Shown piece by piece: positions 1-11,206 of a stretch of 64,000 nucleotides of DNA. The stretch comes from Phialocephala subalpina (lineage: Eukaryota; Ascomycota; Leotiomycetes; Helotiales; Mollisiaceae). The stretch covers positions 459,167 through 523,166 of the forward strand of contig FJOG01000006.1 of NCBI GenBank assembly GCA_900073065.1, in the 5' to 3' direction. The position numbers were made by a program, and so were the translations under genes. Position 1 is the first letter of the stretch. Each line of letters starts with the position of its first letter. A model generated the notes under the pieces. The model saw only the letters and a program-made list of their open reading frames with translations. It searched no databases and was not told the DNA's origin.

Positions 1-1551
1 TGGGAGAGGAGATCGTGCTCGTCCGGCTCTTACGAGAGCGGGTACTGCGTGACTTGACCCTGGTCTGGACTCCTGTAGGTTCGAAGTCAACCCCGGTCGA
101 AGCGGCTTGATAGAGGATCGGATTTTGTTGCAAGCTTGCCAGTCGAGCTTGCTTTTGTGTGATCAGACCTGCGATGTCTGTAACCTGTTGACCGCAAGTA
201 TTAAGTTTAGCCAGCCATTCTCTCTCAGTAGCTTGCCACTCATCATCTTCTTGTTTGTTGCTCGCCTCCCTCGTTCGTGAATCTTCATCATCTTCGGCTC
301 CAGGAAGCTTTTTGCGTTCATCTTCCAGATGCTTGATCTGAATCCCCTTGGCATGAATTTCCTCATCGAGAGCTTCTTGAGAAAGCTGGAATTTGCGGAT
401 GCTCTCTCGAAGCTCCTCGGCCTCCTTCTGTCTGTTCTTTTCGACACACTCCTGCTCTTTCCGCCAGGTCTCCCGTTCGATCCTCATGTCTTGAATTTCT
501 TTCTTCCATCTCATCATATCTTCTTGCATTTTCACCCTTTCCGACTGCTTGTCCTTCAGGATCTTCTCCTTTTGGGATTTCCGGTTCTGGGCTTGCCGAT
601 TCAAGCGTTCATAATAATTGACCTCCTTTTTCAACCTCTCACTAGCCTCCTCCTTGTCCTTCAATGCTTGCTTCTTTTCGTCTCGTTCTCTCGTAAATGA
701 TCCCACTTGTGACTGGTAGTCCTCATTATCTTTCGTAGATTGAGCAACTATCTCCTCGGTCTCCCTTCGAATCGATTCAAACTTTTCCGTCAACTGGTGC
801 ATAGACTCCTCTGGCAGATTCGAGATTGCATGGTCTCTGGCTGCCTGATCAGCACCCGCAGTCGACGGAGAATGTTTCCTGCCCCCAGTGTTCCTCCTTT
901 GGCTCGCATGACTGGCACTAGGCTCACGGGTCATGGGCTGCGATGTCTCCGGAAGCGCGGTTGCTTGGACTCCAACATTACGACCGCTCTGCGATTCCTC
1001 ATCGCTGGCAGAATCCTGGTCTTCGTTCGAGGTTGGCGGAGCCAGAGTGTTGGATAATGGACGACCATCTCGACCTAACGTTCTCAATCGTATGACTCTG
1101 CTCCCCGCCTGGAAATTGTTTGACCCAACCGCAATGACCCTAACATTATAGAAGTGGCCTGGACGGAGCCCAGTAACCTCGATTGCAGTCTCTAGACGCG
1201 ACGACTCCCCCACTGTATGTATTCAGCCGTGATCCTGCTTTCATATGTCACCTCTACCTACCGTTCACACCGTTGACCTGGATCAAGTACTTGACTACGG
1301 GCTTATGTGGTCCTGGCCGCGACCAGTGAAGCGTAATCGCATTGTGCTTGATTCCGGCAAGAGAGACTTCGGGAGCGTCTGGGACTTCGACTCCGAGGAT
1401 GCTGATGAGGTCGTTGACAGGTTTCCAAAGGACATTCCAAGCTCGACTCAGTAGCCTAGTAGCATAATTAACACCTAAACGCGCTCGGTTCCTGCAGATA
1501 CACTGACCATAGAAGCGCAACACAGGTTCCGATGGACTGTATTATGAGCAT
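1..1551 (-). CDS. FN3-domain membrane protein with long coiled coil (C-terminus beyond window)
   Basis: The product reads from about 1551 down to 1 and runs off the left edge. A hydrophobic N-terminal segment (LIIQSIGTCVALLWSVYL) is followed by a linker and a fibronectin type III domain (VPDAPEVSLAGIKHNAITLHW ... KYLIQVNGV). A GT-AG intron at 1261-1213 splits that domain, and exon 2 resumes with VGESSRLETAIEVTGLRPGH. After the domain comes a Ser/Pro-rich stretch and then more than 200 residues of Lys/Glu/Arg/Gln-rich coiled coil (about 850 to 1). This order matches the conserved fungal 'fibronectin type III domain' family, whose role I do not know. The 5' end is unclear: the membrane-segment frame and the FN3 frame meet near 1470 only through a short intron (see findings). 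An open stretch continues upstream to 1875 in the membrane-segment frame and could be additional N-terminus. Confidence 0.8.
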
Positions 1552-2386
1552 GTTCCTCTCGGTGGCATGGTTCAAGACCCAGTCGATCCGCTCCCTGTAG
1601 AATGTCGCCGCGTTCATAAACGTCTCGATGAATTCCAGCTTTGGGTCGGTAACGGAGAACACAGCATAAGAGACGACGGAGAGAAGAATACCAAGTAAGA
1701 TCTTTGTGAGGTCTTCGTCTTCAATTCCACCTTGGCGAGCATGTCCTGTGGCACGGGCCCCGCGGGCTTCTTGTGGATCCAGCGCAGCCAATGACATGAG
1801 CAGAGAAAACCTCTTCACTGCCGGCACAGGTGAAAATTCCGAAGAGCAATGCCGAGATGCCACATCGAAAGACACAGCAAAGTACCAGAAAACCTGGGAC
1901 TTTCAATAGGACCTGAACGTGTCGAGATAAGCTGCGGAGAGAATGATGATGTACCTCGAAGTATATATCAAAGGATGCTCGAAGTCATATTTCGACTTCT
2001 CTTCATTAATGTACCTCCGATCCCAGGGCAATTGCAGTTGTATCGTTGGCATGAGAAGAGGAAGTTGCAATGGTGCAGTTGTCGCGGCGACAATCTGCGG
2101 GGAAGAACGGCCAGCACGATGAGGGGTAGTTCTACTAGGTGAGGTAACCCTTTGGTTTTTTGGGTCCTATTGTAGTTTGATGCCGTTTTGAGGTATCCGG
2201 CCACAAACCTGCGTCATATCATCGCGACCACATATAGCCAGAAGTCTCGCACTTCCAAGAGTCTGATCTATCCAAGAATCTCGTCAGATCTGGAGGTGAG
2301 ATCCATGAAGCTGCTGAGAGATCTTGCTCCCTCAAGCAGTATTATTCTCCAGACAGGGCTCCGTCAGTTATTTCTACACCTAGAAC
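1552..2386. other. Intergenic or 5' region, no supported gene
   Basis: Minus-strand reading frames at 1556-1875 contain a second hydrophobic stretch (LLGILLSVVSYAVFSV) that could extend the FN3 gene, but no conserved domain or convincing splice set is visible. The rest shows nothing I recognise. Confidence 0.4.
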
Positions 2387-3462
2387 ATGATACTTAATCC
2401 ACCGATGGATACCTCTCCAGGGTTTGTTCTTCCACGGTTTGCTCTGTTCCAACAATTCTCCTCGAGCTCCGTACAAATACCCGCGATAGGCGAAGCAAAG
2501 AGAGACAACAAACCGGTGCAAACAGGTTCTCCTTCCAAGGACGTCCAAATCTCAAACCCCCCAAACTCGATATCCAGTGTGGCCCCTCCTTCCTCATCGT
2601 ATATTCCCACAGATTTCCACCTATTCTCTCAGCTCCCAACAGAGTTGCGCTCTATAATATGGTCTTACGCTCTCCAAAGACCACCGGGGTTGATAGAGCT
2701 TGCTGCATTCACAAATTACGACCATTATAATCGTGGGGCACCATCATATCCTTGCAAAGGTCACTGGAGGCAGCCATACCTTCCACGTCCTGATGCTTAG
2801 CCACGGCCCTATTCTTTATCATCCCGGTCCATGAACGAAACTGGACATCTTTGCTTCCTACACAAACCAGCAGAGATTCTACTGATGAGCGTCTGCCGCG
2901 AATCTCGACTGGTGGCACAGAAGAAATATAGTTTCATGTTCAACACGGAGCAGGACGCTTCAGGATGCAAATTTTACGGGCAATGTGGTAGACAACTTCA
3001 GTTATCGGAACGAACTGTTATGGAGGGCAGACCACAGATCCAACGTTGGCCTGTCGACTTACATGAAGATCTTTTCGTCATCAGCTCCAGACACTGGCAC
3101 ATACCATAGACATTCTGCGAGAAAGACAATCAGACACATTCTTCAAAGGCTTGAGGTGCCATGCCCTATACTGCAGCGCGCTTGCCTACGCCCAAAGTCC
3201 TGATACAGAACACGCACGCTGGGAAGCTTTTGCGACATCACTCCTTCACTTCTCCAAGCTCGAGAAAGTGCTACTGTATCCACAAGGGATCGCGATACAG
3301 AACTATCTGAAATCGAAACCAGCCTTGACTAAAAATAAGCGTTCAATGGTTCAAACACACATCGACGATGTTGCAAAATCTCATCCTCAGTGGAAGAAAC
3401 CACAAGTCAAGATTGTTTTTAACTATTGGATACTTGAGAGAGAGATTGAAACCAAGGTTTGA
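2387..3462 (+). pseudogene. 2EXR-domain protein, interrupted
   Basis: The N-terminal part contains the 2EXR signature FHLFSQLPTELRSIIWSYAL (about residues 82-101), followed by RPPGLIEL. The family's second hallmark, here AEILLMSVCRESRLVA, lies further on in the same frame, but an in-frame TAG at 2798-2800 separates the two. A further change of frame near 3090-3100 is needed to reach IDILRERQSDTFFKGLRCHA, which looks like the normal middle of these proteins. The last frame ends at the TGA at 3460-3462. I found no GT-AG intron that removes the stop and keeps the frame. 2EXR proteins are abundant fungal proteins of unknown function and decay often. The alternative is an intact gene with sequence errors. 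Confidence 0.6.
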
Positions 3463-4256
3463 ATAGACATGGGAGATTGTTAGGAACACGTCGTTCTTGA
3501 ATACCTCGAATTCACTCGAGATTCCACCGATTATTAGAACAATTAACTCAATCTGAATACGGTACAAGAACGAAACAATTGATTGAGGCTGATGACTTGA
3601 ATCGCGCACATGCTTGGACCATCACATGCGTGTCAACACCCCTGACATTTCGATATGTGATCCCTCGAGCGCAAAGTGACAGATAACGAAGAGAGGATCT
3701 GATTCGGGCTGAGATAATTGCATCCTTGATGCCGTGAAAAAGAAATGAGGGCTTTGTCCCTGAGTAGGGTTTAGTCCGAGATATATTTCATTGTGTACGA
3801 GACAAAGGCTTCCACGAGGGAAAACTACTGGACCCTCGGCATAAGAAAGGCGGAGGTTGGCTGCATGATCAATGTTCACCAAAATTGGCTGGGGGGGGCG
3901 TGGGCGTTGGCGTTGCTGTGTGACGTCCTCAACTTCTTCCCAACGATTCAACAACATCTAATTTTTCCCTCACGATCCACCACTTTCTCTTCTTATTCCA
4001 GCTTCATACTCTCTTTACGAACTTCGATGCAGCAATAGACCTTCCATCTACCTGCTGCACGATCCCAATCGGCGCCTTTCCATAACCCTTACGTCTCCCG
4101 CCATCAAACGGCGACACCCATCACCCCACAGCTCTCTCAGTTCTTGCGCAAGCTCGACAGCCATCTCGTATATTTTAATAACATCAAACTTAATTCCTCC
4201 TTCTCGTGCCGGACCGAGCATTCGAACGGCAACCTCTCACATATCTCTGATCTGCC
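3463..4256. promoter_or_regulatory. 5' region of PAH1
   Basis: About 800 bp between the 2EXR relic and the lipin start. The last 300 bp are pyrimidine-rich, as is common in front of ascomycete start codons. No gene or specific site recognised. Confidence 0.4.
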
Positions 4257-6596
4257 ATGCAGTACGTGCGCAGCATTAAGAAGACATGGGATTCCTTAAA
4301 TCCCGCGACGCTGTCGGGAGCTATTGACGTGATCGTCGTCGAACAAGAGGATGGATCTTTGGCGTGTTCACCATTTCATGTGCGGTTCGGGAAGTTCTCA
4401 CTGTTACGCCCATATGAAAAGAAGGTCGAATTCCGGGTCAACGATGTCAAGCAGGACTATGCTATGAAGCTAGGGGAGGGAGGAGAGGCTTTCTTCGTCT
4501 TCGAGACAAGTGACAATATCCCAGAGGCTATGCAAACATCTCCACTGGTCTCTCCTGCCTCTAGTCCGCCATTACAACCCGCTGCCTCAAATGCTTCAGC
4601 TCTTTCCGAACCGGATTTCTTGGACCTCGAAACTGGCAATGGAAAGGCAAGGTCTGGAAGTATGAGCAGACCTGGAACATCTGCTCTGACTTCCAGACGG
4701 CCTAGTAACTTGAGTATATCTCCCAGCTACTCCTGATCATTCGCATTCTGACGGAATATAGGCACCCTGACCCCTCTATCTGCATCTCCAGAGTTCCCGA
4801 CCGAGCGGCCTGTATCGGGAGACTGGGCAGGTATTGCGAACGCACGACATCACACAGACGAACTCCTTCCTTCCTCTGCACGGACGCATATCAGCGACGG
4901 TACTGAACGAGAACGGCAGACACGATCCCTGACGCCTACAATTCCACCTGTTGATGGACATTCCGATGGCATCACCGAAAGATCACAGAGTCCTCCGCCA
5001 TTGCCCACAAGAGAAGCTATTGAGCGTGCAGTCGCTTTGTCAAATAGGCTCTCGGTTGCGAACATCCCCTCACAAGTTACGGATACAGGCGATTTGATGT
5101 TGGATATGACTGGATACAAGAGTAGCGATGACGAAGCTTTGCGAGCAGAAGTCATCGCGAGAAAGATATTGTCGGAAGAGCTAGAAGGCAACTATGATAT
5201 CGGTGCTTTGATTGGTGCCGATGAGAATGGGAATCTCTGGATCTATAGCAGCGAAGAAGCAAAGGAGGCCGCAAGTCAGCGAGCCGCTCTCGTGGGACTG
5301 AATGATGCTGCATCAGATCCTGGATACCACAGCGAAACAGAAAGTGATGCCCGAACACCGATCATCACCACCCATCGTCGATCAGGTTCCGATGCCAGTA
5401 CGGGCTTTGGCTTGGAGACTCCGCCAAAGACACCAGAAGCTGCAGGCGATCCAAATCGGAACTACGCAAAGACCCTCCGATTGACCAGCGACCAGTTGAA
5501 AGCGATTGAACTCAAGCCCGGGCCGAACCCTATGAGTTTTACTGTGAATAGGGCAACATGTCAGGCTTATATGTATCTCTGGCGATACGATGTTCCTATA
5601 GTCATCTCAGATATTGACGGAACTATCACGAAGTCTGATGCATTGGGTCACGTCTTGAACATGATCGGCCGCGACTGGACACATATTGGTGTGGCCAAGC
5701 TCTACACAGATATCATCAACAATGGGTACAACATCATGTACTTGACATCTCGCTCTGTGGGGCTAGCTGACAATACGAGAGCATATCTGAATGGGGTTCT
5801 ACAAGAAAACTATCGTCTACCTAAAGGTCCCGTCCTTTTGAGTCCTGATCGGACGATTGCAGCATTACGGAGAGAAGTCTATATCCGCAAGCCAGAAGTC
5901 TTCAAGATGGCCTGCTTGCGCGATATCAAGAATCTTTTCGGACCCAGTCGAACACCCTTCTACGCCGGATTCGGCAACAGACTCACAGACGCTCTTTCAT
6001 ACCGCTCCGTCAGCATTCCCAGTAACCGCATTTTCACGATCAACAGCTACGCAGAGGTGTCACTGGATTTGCTGAGTTTGAACAAACTCAGATACAGTTA
6101 CGTCAATATGCGCGAAGTTGTAGACCACTACTTCCCACCCGTCAACATGCTCGTAAAGGGCGGCGGAGAGGAGTATACCGATTTCCAGTATTGGCGAGAG
6201 CCAGTCCTTGACATCGACGACTTCAGTGATTCGGAAAGTGACGAAAAGGATCCCGATGAGGATGATGCTAGTGATGAAGAGGAAGAGGACGAAGAAGAGG
6301 AGGGTAATGACGAGCTGGGCGATTCGTACATCTCTCGAGACTCGATCGATGACGAGGGCGAACACGACTTAAACGAAAGCATTCTCTCAGGTTCGATCGA
6401 AGAAGACGATCCGTTAACGAACAGCATGCTCGAGCATGACGACTTAGAGGAGTACACCGACGACGAAACGGCCGCAGTGGAATCCACTCCAGCTGTGCTC
6501 GACGAAGGCAGAGAACAAGACACAGTTGGAGAGGTAATTACAGGCGTGAAAGGCCTATCTCTCGAACGAGAAGATTCCGATGACAAAAAGGTTTGA
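4257..6596 (+). CDS. PAH1: Lipin-type phosphatidate phosphatase
   Basis: Mg-dependent phosphatidic acid phosphatase (lipin/Pah1/Ned1 family). It converts phosphatidate to diacylglycerol at ER/nuclear membranes and sets the balance between storage lipid and phospholipid. Two exons, 4257-4713 and 4762-6596, give about 763 residues. The intron at 4714-4761 has a GTATAT donor and a CTGAC branch site and restores the frame exactly. The N-LIP domain starts at residue 1 (MQYVRSIKKTWDSLNPATLS, with VVEQEDGSLACSPFHVRFGK soon after). The HAD-like LNS2 domain carries the catalytic DxDxT motif in ISDIDGTITKSD (about residues 435-445). A Ser/Pro-rich linker lies between them, and the C-terminal 150 residues are strongly acidic (DEEEEDEEEE), as in fungal orthologues. 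The segment between MQYVRSI and KTW is shorter than in many fungi. Identification is secure. Confidence 0.96.
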
Positions 6597-9288
6597 GAAC
6601 TGAGAAGATTTGTAGCATTTGGTACATTAGAGCTTTTCACAGCAGGGAGTTTGGGACAAGGCATCAGGGTAGCATGATAAATGGCATATACCAGCGTGTT
6701 AGGGAGTATTTTTGTGCTTGTATATTCTGCAGACTGCAAGAGGCATGAGCTGTTCATCACAGCGAGCAAGCATAGCGAGGCGCAATTCAAGAATTTTGTT
6801 TTCGGGTTTCAACAACAGCCCCCTTGGAAATCTACGAACTACAACTATGTCGTGATTTATTGAAGTGTGATTCCAAAAACCAAGCCGCCAAGTAGTTGAT
6901 TTCGGTTGCATCCTGCTGCGACAATGGCAATAATACCCTCGCGTTCGATTGAGGTATCTCAAGATATCGTATTAATTGTTGAAAGTCCGTACCATCTTCC
7001 CCTCAATCCCCACCAATTTTCTGTCGAAATGTTCCGCAAGTGGAGGGACATTGTGTCTCCACACTACTTCACCTTTCCTCAGACGGGTAGCCTCGTAAGC
7101 TGGTGCCTGCTTCATGCCCCAGAGAGTGGTGCCTGGCACAAGTCCACGCATCGCGTCGAGTCTCTCAAAGCTACAGCAGAGCTCAGTCGGGTTCAAATTT
7201 AGGTGCCTATTCATACTCGAGAGAGTGATGTTAGGTTAAGCTTACGAGGCTGAGAATGGACAGGTTCAATTGTCTGAAACAGATTGCCTGCAGCCATCTC
7301 TTTCAGTATTCTTATTCGAGGAGCTTTGAGGTTGTGCGTCAACCGTCGATAGTCAGAGGCTTACAAGCAAACAAGTGATGCAAAAAATCAGCAAAAGTCA
7401 AAGACTTCCGAAGAAGTCTCTTATAAAACCACATGTATGTGTGTGATTTTTAAACAAGCAGATAGCATTCGTGTTTCAGGACAACTCTAAGATGTAAGGG
7501 ACACGTTAAATGCGTGCATTCTATACAGCATTCCGGCTACTCATCTGTTTGGCGATTTGCTTATTTGATTTTATATGGCGTTTGAGTGGCGCGGGGTCGA
7601 AACTCGGAGATGAAGAGGGCTAGCTGGATTTGGGGCTTTGACACCTTGAAGTCGAGGGGGGAAATGAGGAGGTGAATTCTCGGTAAGCGGGATGCTTCTT
7701 TTCTTCACACCATCTTCATATCTTAGAGCCAGTGTTTGACAGAGTAGGCAAGACCAGAGGCAGGATTTCAAATCGTCCCACGTTCAATCAGATCCTACAC
7801 CATGTCAAATGTCCCAGACCAGGAAGATCAATGGTTTCCCCCCCTCATGAGCACAAAAAGAAGTCCAATAAGCAAGTTCCTACTCCATAACCAAAAATCC
7901 CCGTCCCCTTGCCTTGCGCACGCACATCTCACGCTCCCCCAAATTCCCTCTCACTCTCATACCTCAAATCTCAAATCGGCCTTCTCAAACCCCTGCCCCA
8001 TATCTTCAAACTCTCACATTTTCTCAACACCAAGTCTCAAGCTATTTGCCATCATGAGTTCCTGCTCAACCCGATAGAAACATCTCAAATTAATCTCCAA
8101 TTCCACTCGCCTCCTCCCATGTACCCGCTCCCCAGTCGAGGACCGCTAACTACCATGCCAGTTGTACTCTCCCAGGTACACTTAGAATCTGGTCTTCTTG
8201 TCAAAGAGCACTTAGGGTTTTAGTATATCGTTTGATTCTACGGCTTCGCTGGTATCAGTACCTCTTCCGTTGCCAAGGCAAAGGCGTGCGGATCTCAGAG
8301 CGGACGGGAACTATAGGGACGAAGCAAGATAATAAGTTGAACTAAATGGAGAGAGACACATGTAGATCAAAGATAACATCTTTGATCAAGATTTTATCCT
8401 CGGATGGATCTGTAAGAGGGACTGGGACATTGGTGAATTCAAGGATTTTAGGGCCAAGCATGTGGAAGGCACGCATCACGGAGCCCATTCTTTTCGTGAT
8501 TAGATGTAACCTTTGAGCTCGATTGAGGATATTAATGGTATTTTTTTCTCTCTATCGGTCCAGCCTTTTGCTGATATTGTCGGTTTTAATGAGGTTGGTA
8601 GTGATCTCTCGGAGGTACATCCCTCGAGTTTCGGTACCTTCGAAATGTCCGTCCAGGTGAGGGTTGTCACACAATGTTCAACTATTCTTGGCATCCTTCG
8701 CTCTCTTCTGCAAATATTCCTTTCGACTTTATTCCTCTACGCCTTGATATAAGCCTCACCTTTCAGTCTCCTCTTGCGATCTTCCATGTGAAGTTGTTGA
8801 CAAGCACAAGCGAAACCCCTGATCCACCTCGCCTATTGCGGATTAAAAATCTGTGCGGAGCAAGCGGGTTTAAGGAACGCCTCCACCATTGGCGTCGTCT
8901 CAACTCTTTTGCCACCCTTTCTGCCCATTTGTCCCTCCAAATCTCAACTCAAATGCCACAAACAGGTACACAAAATCAGATGGTGGGTCCCATAAAAGAT
9001 TGGATGGCAATTGCGGAACGCCTCAACCCAAAAACTTCGTCATGACAGGTCCATTTGTCAGTTACCACCAGATCCACATCTCCGACACGGAGTTTTTGCT
9101 CAAGAAAGGTTTAAATTTCCACTTCTTTATAGTTTAACTGTTCCAAGTCTCCCTTCCATTTTGTCCGAGCCCATTCCTCTCATCATCAGATTCTCATTCT
9201 CTTCGCTTCCGATCACGTGTGGCGTGACGCGACCCCTTTCTACTACTTCCTGTTCTTCCTATATCATCGGCAATAATTCGAATTCAAG
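6597..9288. other. Long intergenic region, no supported gene
   Basis: 2.7 kb between PAH1 and the MFS gene. Reading frames here are short, overlap on both strands and lack domain signatures. The last 150 bp are pyrimidine-rich and probably hold the MFS promoter and leader. No tRNA or repeat was recognised. Confidence 0.4.
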
Positions 9289-10866
9289 ATGAGGACGACA
9301 CCAAGCTCAGAAGATATCTCGTCACCAAACGACACAGACCTCGATCTCGACCCCGCAGAACTAGCAGCAATGAAAGAAGAAACGCCCTCCCTCTACCCCA
9401 CTCAATCCCGCGTCGAGCCACCAAAATCCCTCCTCCGAGAAATATGCTTTGTGGGCATCCTCTCAATAGCACAACTCATGACCCAAGCTTCTCTCGGTCA
9501 AGCAATCGCCCCTTTACACATCATAGGAGGCTCCTTCGGAACCAGCAACCCAGGCGACCTCTCCTGGTTCCCAGCAGCATATTCGTTGACTGTTGGGACA
9601 TTCATCCTGATCGCAGGCCGATTGGGAGATCTATACGGACATAAACGGTTCTTCATCGTTGGATTTATATGGTATGGCCTTTGGTCATTACTAGCTGGGT
9701 TCTCCGTCTTTTCCCGCTCTGCGATATTCTTCGACATCTGTCGAGCTTTCCAAGGAATCGGTCCCGCTTTCTTATTACCAAACGCTCTTGCTATCCTAGG
9801 AAGGACGTATCAGCAGGGAAGGAGGAAAGAGATGGTATTCAGTATCTTCGGTGCGACGGCTCCATCTGGATTCCTTGTTGGAGCGGTGTTCTCAAGTATC
9901 TTTTCTCAGTTTGTGTGGTGGCCCTGGGCGTTTTGGGTTATGGGTATGATTTGCTTCGTATTGGCGGTTGCGGGGTATTTTGCGATTCCGCATACTCCTG
10001 CCCCAAAATTTGAAGATGATGGGACGAGTACGTTTGCGAGGATTGATGGGCTGGGAGCTATTTCTGGGATATCCGCATTGGTGTTGATCAATTTTGCTTG
10101 GAATCAGGGACCGAATGCTGGGTGGTCGACGCCGTATGTTTACGTCTTGCTGATTGTGGGATTCATATTTATTGGAGTGTTTGGATTCGTCGAGTCGAGA
10201 GCGAGGTTTCCACTCGTGCCGTTGGATGCGTTGACGAAGGATACGGCGTTTGTGCTGGGTTGCGTAGCGGCCGGATGGTCGAGCTTCGGTATCTGGGTTT
10301 TCTACCTTTGGCAGTTCCTCGAAGAGCTCCGCGGACAAAGCCCTCTGCTCTGCGCTGCGCAATTCACGCCTTGCGCTATTTCCGGATTGGCTGCTGCTCT
10401 GACAACAGGAGTAGTGCTGCATAAGCTAGGTCCGAGGATTGTCATGATGATATCCATGCTCGCCTTCACAGTCGGAGCAATCTTGCTGGCGACAGCTCCA
10501 GTTGGACAGATATACTGGGCGCAGATATTCGTATCAATCGTTGTCATGCCATGGGGTATGGACATGAGTTTCCCAGCATCGACGATTCTGTTGAGTGATC
10601 ATATGCATCACGACCACCAAGGCGTTGCTGCAAGTCTCGTCAATACAGTCGTCAACTACTCAGTCTCTATTGGCTTGGGATTTGCCGGCACAGTAGAAAG
10701 CCAGGTGAACCATGGAGGCAGGGACTTACTGAAAGGCTATCGAGGAGCGTGGTACATGGAGATTGGATTGGCGTCTCTGGGCTTGGGAATTTCGTTCGTG
10801 TATGGCCTGACGCAATTGAAGGGAAAGAGAAGAGACGAAGAGAAGACTGATGTCTCGGGCGCATGA
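9289..10866 (+). CDS. MFS drug/H+ antiporter, DHA2 (Atr1-like) family
   Basis: Single exon, 525 residues. About 60 hydrophilic N-terminal residues precede a run of roughly 14 hydrophobic segments, the DHA2 topology. Motif A is visible after TM2 as AGRLGDLYGHKRFF. A Gly/Pro-rich motif C-like stretch follows in TM5 (FGATAPSGFLVGAVFSSIF). The protein resembles the fungal Atr1/aminotriazole-resistance branch, plasma-membrane exporters of small toxic compounds or borate. The substrate cannot be read from sequence. It lies upstream of an aquaporin and a Zn2Cys6 regulator, all on the plus strand, so a shared stress or transport response is possible but unproven. Confidence 0.9.
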   Translation: MRTTPSSEDISSPNDTDLDLDPAELAAMKEETPSLYPTQSRVEPPKSLLREICFVGILSIAQLMTQASLGQAIAPLHIIGGSFGTSNPGDLSWFPAAYSLTVGTFILIAGRLGDLYGHKRFFIVGFIWYGLWSLLAGFSVFSRSAIFFDICRAFQGIGPAFLLPNALAILGRTYQQGRRKEMVFSIFGATAPSGFLVGAVFSSIFSQFVWWPWAFWVMGMICFVLAVAGYFAIPHTPAPKFEDDGTSTFARIDGLGAISGISALVLINFAWNQGPNAGWSTPYVYVLLIVGFIFIGVFGFVESRARFPLVPLDALTKDTAFVLGCVAAGWSSFGIWVFYLWQFLEELRGQSPLLCAAQFTPCAISGLAAALTTGVVLHKLGPRIVMMISMLAFTVGAILLATAPVGQIYWAQIFVSIVVMPWGMDMSFPASTILLSDHMHHDHQGVAASLVNTVVNYSVSIGLGFAGTVESQVNHGGRDLLKGYRGAWYMEIGLASLGLGISFVYGLTQLKGKRRDEEKTDVSGA

Positions 10867-11206
10867 TTTGTTGGTTTTGTAAAAATAAGAATAGAAATGG
10901 ACTTACGTTAGAACGGGACCAGACATGGGACCCATAGACAATAGAGCCTTTGCGGGCGTAATATACATCTGGAGACTGAAATTCGGGGCGTACCCGGGCT
11001 TGAAATGCACTACGCCCCCACACTCCCCATCCTTATCGAGCTGTCAGAATGCCACCCTGCATGCGCCACCTATTATCTCGAAAGTATATCTGACAGTGTT
11101 CTATTGAAATTTAGAACGAAAGGCCCAGACTTCCAGTGCAATAAACAACAGGAAGGAGAAGTCCTCGTTCTTTTTGACTTGAAAAGGATTCAATAGTCAT
11201 GACTCA
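10867..11206. other. Short intergenic region
   Basis: 340 bp between the MFS stop and the aquaporin start. Nothing specific seen. It must contain the MFS terminator and the aquaporin promoter. Confidence 0.4.

Noticed and set aside
6128..6790. 220-codon minus-strand frame rich in Ser
   Set aside because: It mirrors the acidic Asp/Glu tail of PAH1 on the other strand. Low-complexity acidic codons read as Ser in antisense.
7190..7205. tRNA B-box-like word gggttcaaattt
   Set aside because: No matching acceptor, D or anticodon stems around it. No tRNA was found anywhere in the window.
9892..10422. 176-codon minus-strand frame
   Set aside because: Antisense shadow of the MFS transporter, with no domain and no hydrophobic or coherent composition.
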